Made by a program: the position numbers and the translations under genes. From assembly GCA_001798885.1 (NCBI GenBank), contig MGQW01000092.1:1-64000 (forward strand): a stretch of 64,000 nt of DNA, in the 5' to 3' direction. Shown in pieces: positions 1 through 7,784 of this stretch (position 1 is its first letter; every line of letters begins with the position of its first letter). This DNA comes from Deltaproteobacteria bacterium RBG_16_64_85. GTDB taxonomy: Bacteria > Desulfobacterota > Deferrimicrobia > Deferrimicrobiales > Deferrimicrobiaceae. The notes under the pieces were generated by a model. That model worked only from the letters and a program-made list of their open reading frames with translations. It made no database searches and was not told where the DNA came from.

Positions 1-9
1 ATTGTGAAG

Positions 10-58
10 CCGCCACGAATGAAAAGCCCCCTTGCGGGGGCTCGGGCATTCGTGGCGG
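10..58. repeat. 12-bp perfect inverted repeat around the tRNA-Glu 3' end
   Basis: Bases 10-21 are the exact reverse complement of bases 47-58. The right arm contains the CCA end of tRNA-Glu (53-55) and its discriminator; the left arm lies just past the terminator. In a read-through transcript the two arms would pair and bury the tRNA 3' end. The arms are inverted, not direct, so this is not the att duplication left by tRNA-targeting integrases. Confidence 0.8.
22..43 (-). terminator. Rho-independent terminator after tRNA-Glu
   Basis: Minus-strand stem-loop: a seven-base stem (25-31 with 36-42), a four-base loop, then four U. It lies about 10 nt downstream of the tRNA-Glu CCA and plausibly ends the amrB-gltX-glnS-tRNA transcript. 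Confidence 0.75.
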
Positions 59-128
59 TCCCAGCGGGGTTCGAACCCGCGTTTTCGCCGTGAGAGGGCG
101 GTGTCCTGGGCCACTAGACGATGGGACC
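53..128 (-). tRNA. tRNA-Glu (anticodon CTC)
   Basis: A 76-nt cloverleaf with encoded CCA. The acceptor stem pairs GGTCCCA with TGGGACC, the T arm has the TTCGAAC loop, and the anticodon loop CTCTCAC gives anticodon CTC, which reads GAG. The outermost anticodon-stem pair (27-43) is a C-A mismatch; the other four pairs are intact. It lies 9 nt after tRNA-Gln and downstream of gltX and glnS on the same strand. A TTC-anticodon tRNA-Glu for GAA should exist elsewhere in the genome. Confidence 0.95.
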
Positions 129-137
129 GCAAAAAGT

Positions 138-211
138 TGGCTGAGGAGCCAGGATTCGAACCTGGAAAACCTGGTCCAGAGCCAGGTGTGATGCCGTTTC
201 ACTACTCCTCA
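138..211 (-). tRNA. tRNA-Gln (anticodon CTG)
   Basis: A 74-nt cloverleaf with encoded CCA. The acceptor stem pairs TGAGGAG with CTCCTCA. The anticodon stem CCTGG/CCAGG encloses the loop CTCTGGA, so the anticodon is CTG and reads CAG. The T-arm loop is TTCGAAT. The weak U-A first acceptor pair suits the known preference of glutaminyl-tRNA synthetase for an easily opened 1-72 pair. The gene starts 52 nt after the glnS stop, so it may be co-transcribed with its own synthetase. Confidence 0.95.
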
Positions 212-263
212 ACGGAAAAGCAGGTTAACCGATGCCGTGGCGGAGCGTCAAGAGCCAATCCGG

Positions 264-2636
264 CTAACCAAGCCTCTGTTTGAGCAGCTCCTGCACCGCG
301 CGCGGAACGGCCTTGCCGCCCGTGGCTTTTATCACCTGTCCCATGAAAAGACCCAGCAGGCTGGTCTTCCCGGTGCGATACGCTTCCACCTTGTCCGGCA
401 GCCTGGCCAGGACCGCGTCGACCGCTGCCGCCAATTCGGCGGCGGATAACGCCTGATCAAAACCAAGCCGCGCGACGATCTCTCGTGGCTTTCCGCCCCT
501 GGTCAACATCTCCCCGAAGATGGTTTTTGCCGCCGGGTTCGTGATGGCCTGCCGATCGACCAGTTGGATCAGTTCCGCCAGCTCCGAAGCGGTAAACGGC
601 AACTCGTCGATGCGGAGTCCCTTGAGCTCCCGCAGGACGTCGTTGGCCATCCAGTTGGCGACGGCCCTGGCGTTGGGGTAGGCCGCAACGGCCGCGTCGA
701 AGAAATCGGCGACTGCCGATTCGCCCGTCAGCACATCGGCCAGCTCCGGGGTCAACCCAAGGACTTTGATGTAGTCGTCGTAACGGCGGGAGAGGGAAGC
801 ATTTGCGGCACGCGCACGCGAGCGCTCGTCCGAAATCGTGCCTGCGGCAACCGCGGGGGTGTCTTTCGCCTTCTCCGCCCGGCGGGCGGGCTTTGTGCCG
901 CTCGTGATCCCACGGGGGGTATCGATGCCCTTGTCACTCTTGTAGGTGTCCCGCAGTTCGATGATGCGGTTGAACACGGGAGCGCCTGGTCTCGAGTCGA
1001 CGGCATCGGCGATAAAGTAGCCGTGGCGCACGAACTGGAAGCGTTCGCCGGGCGGCGTGTCCGCCAGGCCGGGCTCGAGGAGGCAACCGCGTAAAATTTC
1101 CACCGAATCCGGATTCAGATAATCCTTGAAGGTCTTTCCATCCTCCGCCTCCTCGGGGTTGGCGACGGTGAACAACCGGTTATACAGGCGGATCTCGGCC
1201 GGCACGGCGTGCGCTGCCGACGCCCACTGGATGGCCGCGCTTTTCCTGCGCTTCGCTCCGGCCGCCTTGCCCAGCGAACCCGGATCGTATGTGCAGTGAA
1301 GTTCGATGACGTTCCCCGTGGCCGGGTCCTTGACGATCTCCTCGCACCGGATAAGGTATGCGCTCAACAGGCGCACCTCCCCCCCCGGCCGCAGCCGCAT
1401 CCAATCGGCTGGAGGGTTCTCGCTGAAGTCGGTTCTTTCGATAAAAATCTCGCGGGTCAGCGGGAGACGGCGGGAGCCTTCCCGATCGATATCATGCGGC
1501 CAGTAGGGAGCTTCCAGCCACTCGACATTTCCCGCCGGGTAATTGGTGATCGTCACTTTCAGGGGCCGCAATACGGCCAAGACGCGCGGAGTGCGCGGGT
1601 TTAGGTCGTCGCGGATCGCGTCTTCGAACAGTTCCATGCTCACGCGGCTGTTGGCCTTGTCGACGCCGATGCGCGCCGCAAAAAGGCGGATGCCTTCCGG
1701 TGTGTAGCCCCGCCGTCGCATACCGGCGATCGTCGGCATGCGCGGGTCGTCCCAGCCGGAGACCAGGCCCTCTTCCACGAGCTGGAGCAACTTGCGCTTG
1801 CTCATGACCGTAAAGTCGAGGTTGAGCCGCGCGAATTCGTACTGGCGAGGCCGCGGTTCAGGGAACAGGTTGCCGACCAGCCATTCGTAGATCGCACGGT
1901 TGTTTTCGAACTCCAGCGTGCAGATCGAATGCGTGATGTTCTCGACGGCGTCCGACAGGGGGTGAGCGAAATCGTACATCGGATAGATGCACCAGGCTTC
2001 GCCTCTCCGGTAGTGCGACGCATGGCGGATCCGGTAGAGCAGCGGGTCGCGCATCTTCATGTTCCTGGCCGCCATGTCGATCTTGGCGCGAAGGACGTGC
2101 GCTCCGTCCGGAAACTCGCCTGCGCGCATGCGGGTAAAGAGGTCCAGGTTCTCCTCCACGGAACGGCTGCGCCAAGGGCTTTCGCGGCCCGGTTCGGTAA
2201 TGGTGCCGCGGTAGCGGCGGATCTCCTCTTCGCTCTGGCTGTCCACGTAGGCATTGCCGTCCCGGATCAGCCGGATCGCAAACTCGTAGAGCTGCTCGTA
2301 GTAATCCGAAGCGAAAAAAAGCTTGTCCTGCCAGTCGAAGCCCAGCCAGCGCACGTCGCGCAGAATCGACTCGACGTACGACATGTCCTCGGTTTCCGGG
2401 TTCGTGTCGTCGAACCGCATGTGGCAGACGCCGCCGAACTCCCGCGCGATGCCGAAGTTCAGGCAGATGGATTTGGCATGGCCGATATGCAGATAGCCGT
2501 TCGGCTCTGGGGGGAAGCGCGTCACCACTCGGCCGTGGTAGAGGCCGGAGAGGGTGTCGCGTTTGACGATCTCACGGAGAAAATCGAGGTTCTCCCTGCC
2601 CTCGTGCCCCTGTGGATTCGATGTGGAATTCGGCAT
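264..2636 (-). CDS. glnS: Glutaminyl-tRNA synthetase with C-terminal YqeY-like domain
   Basis: Cytoplasmic class I synthetase that charges tRNA-Gln. The 790-aa protein carries the ATP-binding signatures PPEPNGYLHIGHAKS near residue 42 and VMSKRKL (the KMSKS loop), followed by the beta-barrel anticodon-binding part. E. coli GlnRS has about 554 residues. The extra ~175 residues (about 615-790), after a low-complexity linker rich in Ala, Lys and Thr, resemble the GatB/YqeY tail domain that binds the tRNA elbow; a comparable YqeY extension is known on Deinococcus GlnRS. The gene begins 13 nt after gltX and is followed by tRNA-Gln. A full-length GlnRS suggests direct glutaminylation, whether or not GatCAB is also present. 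Confidence 0.97.
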   Translation of the reverse strand: MPNSTSNPQGHEGRENLDFLREIVKRDTLSGLYHGRVVTRFPPEPNGYLHIGHAKSICLNFGIAREFGGVCHMRFDDTNPETEDMSYVESILRDVRWLGFDWQDKLFFASDYYEQLYEFAIRLIRDGNAYVDSQSEEEIRRYRGTITEPGRESPWRSRSVEENLDLFTRMRAGEFPDGAHVLRAKIDMAARNMKMRDPLLYRIRHASHYRRGEAWCIYPMYDFAHPLSDAVENITHSICTLEFENNRAIYEWLVGNLFPEPRPRQYEFARLNLDFTVMSKRKLLQLVEEGLVSGWDDPRMPTIAGMRRRGYTPEGIRLFAARIGVDKANSRVSMELFEDAIRDDLNPRTPRVLAVLRPLKVTITNYPAGNVEWLEAPYWPHDIDREGSRRLPLTREIFIERTDFSENPPADWMRLRPGGEVRLLSAYLIRCEEIVKDPATGNVIELHCTYDPGSLGKAAGAKRRKSAAIQWASAAHAVPAEIRLYNRLFTVANPEEAEDGKTFKDYLNPDSVEILRGCLLEPGLADTPPGERFQFVRHGYFIADAVDSRPGAPVFNRIIELRDTYKSDKGIDTPRGITSGTKPARRAEKAKDTPAVAAGTISDERSRARAANASLSRRYDDYIKVLGLTPELADVLTGESAVADFFDAAVAAYPNARAVANWMANDVLRELKGLRIDELPFTASELAELIQLVDRQAITNPAAKTIFGEMLTRGGKPREIVARLGFDQALSAAELAAAVDAVLARLPDKVEAYRTGKTSLLGLFMGQVIKATGGKAVPRAVQELLKQRLG

Positions 2637-2649
2637 GGATGCGGCTTCC

Positions 2650-4053
2650 TCAGTGCACGCGGATCCATTTCGCCGCCGTGGAAAGGCGTTTGACCACCTC
2701 TTCTCGGCCGAGGACCTCCATGACGTCGAAGAGTCCGGGGGAGGCGGTGCCCCCCGTAAGTGCCACGCGCATCGGCTGGGCGATCTTTCCGAGTTTGCCC
2801 CCGACCCGCTCGACGACTCCGGCGATCGCCGCCTCCATGGCGGCGGGGGTGAACTCCTTCACCGGAGAAAGCGCCTCGATGATCTCCTCGAAGATGGGAG
2901 CCATTTCCGGGGTGAGGAATTTCGCTGCTGCTTTCGGGTCGACCTCCTTCTCCCGGAAGTAATACTCGGCCGAATCGGCCATCTCCACGAGGGTCCGGGA
3001 GCGCTCCTGCAGGGTCAGGACTGCCGAGACCAGCCAGGAGGAGTGGGTTGCCTCGATCCCTTTTCGCTTCAGGAAGGGAATGAGAAGGCGGGCCAGCCGG
3101 TCCGGATCTCCCGCCTTGATGTAATGGGCATTCAGGTGGAGCAGTTTGTCCGGGTTGAACTTCGAAGGGGATTTCCCCACGTTCTCCAGGGTGAAGATGC
3201 GCTGCAGTTCCTCGGCGGAGAAGATTTCCTGGTCGCCGTGCCCCCAGCCGAGACGGACCAGGTAGTTGATCATCGCCTCCGGCAGGAACCCCTTTTCCTG
3301 GTACGCAATCACGGACACGTCGTCCTGGCGCTTCGAGAGCTTCCCCCCCTCCATTCCGTGAATCAGCGGGAAGTGGCCGAACGCAGGCAAGGGAACCCCG
3401 AGCGCCTCGTAGAGAAGGACCTGCTTCGGGGTGTTGTTGAGGTGGTCATCCCCCCGCAGGACGTGGGTGATCCCCATCGCGGCGTCGTCGACGACAACGA
3501 CGAAATTGTAGGTCGGGGAGCCGTCCGACCGAAGGAGGACGAGGTCGTCCAGCTCGGTATTCTCGTACGTCACATCCCCGCGGAGGATGTCGTGGACGGA
3601 GGTCTTGCCGGACTGCGGTGCCTTGAAGCGGACGACGTGGGTCTTCCCTTCGGTTTCCGCGGAAGGGAGGTTCCGGCACCGTCCGTCGTACCGGGGCTTC
3701 TCCCCCCGGGCTCTCATCGCCTCGCGGCGCGAATCGTGATTCACCGGATCGCAGACGCAGCGGTACGCCTTTCCTTCGAGCAGAAGACGCCCGGCCTCCT
3801 TGCGATAGAGCTCCGTGCGTTCGGTCTGGTAATAGGGGCCCTCATCCCACGTCATCCCGAGCCATCGCATCCCGTCCAGGATCGCCTGTACCGACTCCGG
3901 CGTCGACCGCTCCTGGTCGGTGTCCTCGATCCGCAGGATGAACTTACCCCCGGTCCGCCGCGCGTAGAGCCAATTGAAGAGGGCGGTGCGGGCGCCTCCG
4001 ATGTGGAGGTAGCCCGTCGGGCTGGGGGCAAAACGGGTGACGACGGAAGACAT
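2650..4053 (-). CDS. gltX: Glutamyl-tRNA synthetase
   Basis: Class I synthetase charging tRNA-Glu, 467 aa, the usual length for the family. The HIGH-type motif APSPTGYLHIGG starts at residue 9, and the KMSKS loop appears as GGKLSKRQDD. The ATG at 4053 was chosen because the signature motif must begin near residue 8; the reading frame stays open far upstream, but that stretch overlaps amrB. It lies 41 nt downstream of amrB and 13 nt upstream of glnS, so the three genes probably form one operon ending in the two cognate tRNAs. Confidence 0.97.
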   Translation of the reverse strand: MSSVVTRFAPSPTGYLHIGGARTALFNWLYARRTGGKFILRIEDTDQERSTPESVQAILDGMRWLGMTWDEGPYYQTERTELYRKEAGRLLLEGKAYRCVCDPVNHDSRREAMRARGEKPRYDGRCRNLPSAETEGKTHVVRFKAPQSGKTSVHDILRGDVTYENTELDDLVLLRSDGSPTYNFVVVVDDAAMGITHVLRGDDHLNNTPKQVLLYEALGVPLPAFGHFPLIHGMEGGKLSKRQDDVSVIAYQEKGFLPEAMINYLVRLGWGHGDQEIFSAEELQRIFTLENVGKSPSKFNPDKLLHLNAHYIKAGDPDRLARLLIPFLKRKGIEATHSSWLVSAVLTLQERSRTLVEMADSAEYYFREKEVDPKAAAKFLTPEMAPIFEEIIEALSPVKEFTPAAMEAAIAGVVERVGGKLGKIAQPMRVALTGGTASPGLFDVMEVLGREEVVKRLSTAAKWIRVH

Positions 4054-4094
4054 TCTTGCCTCGTTTGCGGCCAACGAAGGTTGCGGATCTCCTG

Positions 4095-4898
4095 CTACAG
4101 GACGGCCAGGCCCGCGTATCCGACGACCTGACCGTAATCCCCGCTGACATCGCCGGAGGTGGCATATTTTATCAGACGGGCTTCGGTGGCGCCAAGGGAA
4201 AGGACGGCGAACAGCATCACCGTCGTGGGAATCGCCCCGCACATGGTGATCCGCTCCGAACGGACCGTCCGGTAGAGGCCCTCGGGGTCGAGTGCAAGGA
4301 TCCGCGAAATGGCTCTCTCGTCCTTTTTCCGTGCGGTTGCGTAGGGCTCGTAATGGGTCATGTCCGAACTCGCGATCAGCAGGGGCGGCGAGGGGTCGTC
4401 CCGGATGACGTCCGCAACGGCCTCCCCCAGCGTCCGGCAGTCGATCAGGGAGAGGCGGCCGAGAGCGATGGGCACGAACCGGAATGCCCCCAGGAATCTC
4501 CTCAGGAACGGGAGCTGCACCTCGAGGGAATGTTCCCTGCTGTGCGCCGACCGGTCCTCCGTGAGGAGGGGGGAGGCGGCGAGGAGCCGCCCCGCCAGGT
4601 CCTCGGCGATCGGGACCTCTCCCCAGGGCATCCTCCATGCCCCCCGGGTCATGACGGCGGCCTCCGCTCCCATCCCCGTGTGATTGGGGCAGAAAATGAT
4701 CTGGCGGTCGGGGATTTCCACCGAGGAGAACACTTCCCCCGCCACAGCGCCCGAATAGACATATCCAGCATGCGGGACGACGATCCCCCTGGCACGGATC
4801 TTTCCAGGGATGTCCCGGGTCAGGCGCCGGACTTCCAGGTCCAGCTCTCTCTGTGTGCCGGGGTAGAATTGGCCTGCGACAGCGGGGGCCCGTATCAT
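4095..4898 (-). CDS. amrB: AmmeMemoRadiSam system protein B (MEMO1 family)
   Basis: 267 aa, covering the whole MEMO domain. Family features visible are the N-terminal RAPAVAGQFYP, the segment VVPHAGYVYSG, FCPNHTG, the EHSLEVQLPFL block and SSDMTHYEPY. The MEMO1 fold resembles nonheme iron dioxygenases. Bacterial copies usually occur with an AMMECR1 protein and a radical-SAM enzyme, but neither is adjacent here; the neighbours are gltX and glnS. No clear Shine-Dalgarno precedes the ATG. It is divergent from yceD across 94 bp. The biochemical role of this family in bacteria is not settled. Confidence 0.85.
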   Translation of the reverse strand: MIRAPAVAGQFYPGTQRELDLEVRRLTRDIPGKIRARGIVVPHAGYVYSGAVAGEVFSSVEIPDRQIIFCPNHTGMGAEAAVMTRGAWRMPWGEVPIAEDLAGRLLAASPLLTEDRSAHSREHSLEVQLPFLRRFLGAFRFVPIALGRLSLIDCRTLGEAVADVIRDDPSPPLLIASSDMTHYEPYATARKKDERAISRILALDPEGLYRTVRSERITMCGAIPTTVMLFAVLSLGATEARLIKYATSGDVSGDYGQVVGYAGLAVL

Positions 4899-4932
4899 AT
4901 AAACATGTTACCATAACAAGGAATATTCGCGA

Positions 4933-4961
4933 TTGACAGGCATCGGAGGGTTTTCTATAGT
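4933..4961 (+). promoter_or_regulatory. Sigma-70-type promoter for the yceD-rpmF-plsX-fab run
   Basis: A perfect -35 TTGACA (4933-4938), an exact 17-bp spacer and a -10 TATAGT (4956-4961). Transcription would start near 4968, about 25 nt before the TTG start of yceD. This is the best promoter match seen in the window and lies in the amrB/yceD divergent gap. Confidence 0.8.
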
Positions 4962-4992
4962 ATCCTTTTGAATTTTCGGGGAAGTTCGTCCT

Positions 4993-5535
4993 TTGTACAT
5001 AAAAATTTCCGAGATTCCCCGCAAGGGGCTCGACGTCGTAGCAAACAGGGGAAAGGCCTTTATTCCCCGGATCCTGGAGGGGATGGACCCGTATCCCCTG
5101 CGGACGTGCCGGTTGGTTTCCGCCGGCCTGATCCTGACGCCTGAGGGACGAAATCTTTTTGCAAACGGGTCGTTTGTGGCTGAGGGGGAGGCTTCCTGCG
5201 ACCGCTGCGCCGAGGCGTTCACGGTCACGCTGGAGAAGGAGTTCTCCGCGATCCTCGTTCCCCGCGACAGGGGCCCCGCTGGGGCCTCGAACGTTGAACT
5301 GCACGAGGACGACCTCGACATCGGTTATTACGACGGGGCCGGGATCGAGTTGAACGATCTTATCTGGGAACAGGTTGCGCTGACCTTGCCGGTCAAGCTC
5401 CTTTGTTCGGAGGAATGCCGGGGGATTTGCCCGAAGTGCGGCGGCAACCGCAACCGGGAGGAGTGCAACTGCCCCGAACCTCAAGCCGCGGGGCTGTTCG
5501 ATATTTTGAAGAGCCTGAAGAAAGAAAAGGAGTAG
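4993..5535 (+). CDS. yceD: YceD/DUF177 family protein
   Basis: 180 aa, DUF177 (YceD). The family is almost always encoded just upstream of rpmF and is linked to 23S rRNA accumulation and ribosome assembly. A central C-D-R-C pair (ASCDRCAEAF) and a C-terminal CRGICPKCGGN...ECNC cluster look like metal-binding cysteines. The translation begins at TTG with MYIKIS; no better start is seen. It is the first gene after the promoter at 4933-4961 and ends 3 nt before rpmF. Confidence 0.88.
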   Translation: MYIKISEIPRKGLDVVANRGKAFIPRILEGMDPYPLRTCRLVSAGLILTPEGRNLFANGSFVAEGEASCDRCAEAFTVTLEKEFSAILVPRDRGPAGASNVELHEDDLDIGYYDGAGIELNDLIWEQVALTLPVKLLCSEECRGICPKCGGNRNREECNCPEPQAAGLFDILKSLKKEKE

Positions 5536-5538
5536 AGG

Positions 5539-5715
5539 ATGCCGAATCCCAAACGACGGGGATCGAAATGCCGCAGGGACAAGCGGCGGACCCACAAGAA
5601 GCTCGCCAATCCCGCACGGAGCACGTGCCCACAGTGCAAGCAGGTCAAACGGCCCCACGCCGTGTGCCCGAATTGCGGGACCTACAACGGCCGGGAAGTC
5701 ATTGCACAGGACTGA
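5539..5715 (+). CDS. rpmF: 50S ribosomal protein L32
   Basis: 58 aa, beginning MPNPKRRGSKCRRDKRR, the hallmark N-terminus of L32. Four cysteines as two CxxC pairs (CPQCKQV...CPNCGTY) mark the zinc-binding (C+) form. The conserved yceD-rpmF-plsX order supports the call. The start sits 3 nt after the yceD stop, with GTAGAGG just ahead. Confidence 0.95.
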   Translation: MPNPKRRGSKCRRDKRRTHKKLANPARSTCPQCKQVKRPHAVCPNCGTYNGREVIAQD

Positions 5716-5737
5716 CGGTCTTTAATACCATCCTCCG

Positions 5738-6760
5738 ATGAAAATTGCCGTTGACGCGATGGGAGGGGATCACGCCCCGCTGGAGGTGATCCGGGGGGCG
5801 GTGCAGGCCTCGCAGGAGATGGACCTTCCGATCGTGCTGGTGGGCCGCGAAGAGCTGCTCCGGGACGAACTGCGTTCCCTCGGTGTCGGCATCGGCAAGA
5901 TCGAGGTGGTGCATGCATCCGAGGTCGTCGAAATGTGCGATGTGCCGGGCGTGGCCTTCCGGAAGAAGAAACACTCCTCCATCCGCGTGGGGTTGAACCT
6001 GGTAGCGGAGGGGAAGGCCTCCGCATTCGTGAGCGCGGGGAATTCGGGGGCCGTGATGGCCGGAGCGCTCTATGTGTTACGGAAGATCCGGGGGATCGAC
6101 CGGCCCGCGATCACGGCGACGATCCCCACCCCATCGGGGCCGATCGTCCTGATCGACGCGGGGGCGAACGTCGGCTGCAAGCCCGCTCACCTGCTGCAGT
6201 TCGGATTCATGGGGGATGCCTACGCCAAAAAGATTCTCGGAATTTCCCGTCCCCGGATCGGCCTGGTGAGCATTGGCGAGGAGGATTCGAAGGGGACGGA
6301 CCTGACGCGCGAGACGGGCGCGCTCTTCCGCAGGACGGGCCTGAACTTCGTGGGAAACGTCGAGGGGCGCGACTTTTTCATCGGAAAGGCGGACGTCTTC
6401 GTCTGCGACGGATTCGTGGGGAACGTCGCCCTGAAGACGATGGAGGGGATGGCCTCCGCGCTGGGCCAATTTCTGAAAAACGAGATCGAAAAATCCGCCA
6501 TGGCGAAGCTGGGGGTCCTCCTGGCGGGTGGGGCGATCCGCCAGGTAAAAAAGCGCATGGATTATACGGAGTACGGGGGGGCGCCGCTGCTCGGAGTGAA
6601 GGGAGGTGTGGTGATCTGCCACGGCTCATCCGACGCGAAGGCGATGAAGAACGCGATCCGATCCGCCGGATCGCTCCATCGGTGCGGCGTCGAAGAGGAG
6701 ATCGCCGTTTTGGTCGCGCGGGGCGGTTACGTGCGGGACGAGGAAGCGGCCGCGGAATAG
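5738..6760 (+). CDS. plsX: Phosphate acyltransferase PlsX
   Basis: 340 aa, the family's usual size. PlsX converts acyl-ACP to acyl-phosphate, the donor for PlsY in phospholipid synthesis, and acts as a peripheral membrane enzyme. The N-terminus MKIAVDAMGGDHAP is diagnostic, and GNSGAVMAGALYVL is also typical. It follows rpmF by 22 nt and leads into fabH, the classic plsX-fabH-fabD order. No strong Shine-Dalgarno is seen, so translation may be coupled to rpmF. Confidence 0.96.
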   Translation: MKIAVDAMGGDHAPLEVIRGAVQASQEMDLPIVLVGREELLRDELRSLGVGIGKIEVVHASEVVEMCDVPGVAFRKKKHSSIRVGLNLVAEGKASAFVSAGNSGAVMAGALYVLRKIRGIDRPAITATIPTPSGPIVLIDAGANVGCKPAHLLQFGFMGDAYAKKILGISRPRIGLVSIGEEDSKGTDLTRETGALFRRTGLNFVGNVEGRDFFIGKADVFVCDGFVGNVALKTMEGMASALGQFLKNEIEKSAMAKLGVLLAGGAIRQVKKRMDYTEYGGAPLLGVKGGVVICHGSSDAKAMKNAIRSAGSLHRCGVEEEIAVLVARGGYVRDEEAAAE

Positions 6761-6795
6761 GGCGGATGCCCACGCGGCGGGAGGGGGAGAAAAAG

Positions 6796-7773
6796 GTGGG
6801 ATCCAAGATCATCGGTGTGGGGGGCTACGCCCCGCCGAAAATCCTGAACAACGACGACTTCGAAAAGATGGTCGACACGAACGACGAGTGGATCTCGACG
6901 CGTACGGGGATCAAGGAGCGCCGGATCGCCGAACCGGGGTCGGCGACCTCCGACCTGTGCCTGGAGGCCTCCCGCTTGGCGCTGGCGGACGCCGGCGTGG
7001 ACGCGGGGGAGCTGGACATCGTTGTGGTGGGGACCTGTACCCCCGATATGCCTTTGCCCTCCACGGCCTGCTTTCTCCAGATGAAACTGGGGGCAATCCG
7101 CGCGTTCGCGCTGGACCTCAACGCGGCGTGCTCCGGGTTCGTCTATTCCCTCACCGTGGCGGATGCCTTGATCCGGGCGGGGCGCGGGAAAAAGGTCCTG
7201 GTCGTGGGGGCGGAAATATTGTCTTCCCTCACGGACTACACCGACCGTTCCACGTGCATCCTCTTCGGGGACGGGGCGGGGGCGGTGGTGCTCTCCGAAT
7301 GCGGCGACGGGGAGGGGGTCTTGAGCTGCCACCTCCACTCGGACGGGAACCTGTGGGAGATGATTCACTGCCCGGGCGGGGGAACCGTCGACCCCTGCGA
7401 TCCGATGACGATGAAGAAACGGACGAACTTTATCCGGATGGCGGGCAACGAGACGTTCAAATGCGCCGTGAATCGGATGGCCGAGGTGAGCCAGGAAGCG
7501 CTGGCCCGGAACGGCTTCACGGTCGCGGATATCGACCTTTTCATTCCCCACCAGGCCAATCTGCGGATCATCACCGCGGTGGGGAAACGGCTGGGGGTCC
7601 CCGAGGGAAAGGTGTTCGTCAACCTGGAACGTTACGGAAACACCTCCGCGGCTTCGATCCCGATTGCGCTCGCGGAGGCGCGGGAGAAGGGGCGTTACTC
7701 GAAGGGCGACCTCGTGCTCCTGGCGGCGTTCGGCGGCGGGCTCACCTGGGGCTCCGCGCTTCTGCGGATGTGA
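6796..7773 (+). CDS. fabH: Beta-ketoacyl-ACP synthase III
   Basis: Condenses acetyl-CoA with malonyl-ACP to start fatty acid synthesis. 325 aa from the GTG at 6796. The catalytic triad is visible: Cys in NAACSGFVYS, His in IPHQANLRI, Asn in RYGNTSAASIP. An in-frame ATG at 6766 would add ten poorly conserved residues; the GTG is preferred because GGGAGGGGG lies 8 nt ahead and the protein then begins with the family-typical GSKIIGVGGYAP. Confidence 0.96.
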   Translation: MGSKIIGVGGYAPPKILNNDDFEKMVDTNDEWISTRTGIKERRIAEPGSATSDLCLEASRLALADAGVDAGELDIVVVGTCTPDMPLPSTACFLQMKLGAIRAFALDLNAACSGFVYSLTVADALIRAGRGKKVLVVGAEILSSLTDYTDRSTCILFGDGAGAVVLSECGDGEGVLSCHLHSDGNLWEMIHCPGGGTVDPCDPMTMKKRTNFIRMAGNETFKCAVNRMAEVSQEALARNGFTVADIDLFIPHQANLRIITAVGKRLGVPEGKVFVNLERYGNTSAASIPIALAEAREKGRYSKGDLVLLAAFGGGLTWGSALLRM

Positions 7774-7784
7774 GAGGGACGACG

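Noticed and set aside
32-283. Open frame across the two tRNA genes
   Set aside because: It runs antisense through clear tRNA-Glu and tRNA-Gln cloverleaves and has no protein features.
2554-4131. A 525-codon open frame on the plus strand
   Set aside because: It lies antisense to gltX, which has all class I synthetase motifs; long antisense frames are common in GC-rich genes, and the product is Arg/Asp/Gly-rich without recognisable domains.
6766-6795. ATG at 6766 as the fabH start
   Set aside because: It would add ten residues unlike FabH and lacks a ribosome site as good as the GGGAGGGGG that serves the GTG at 6796.
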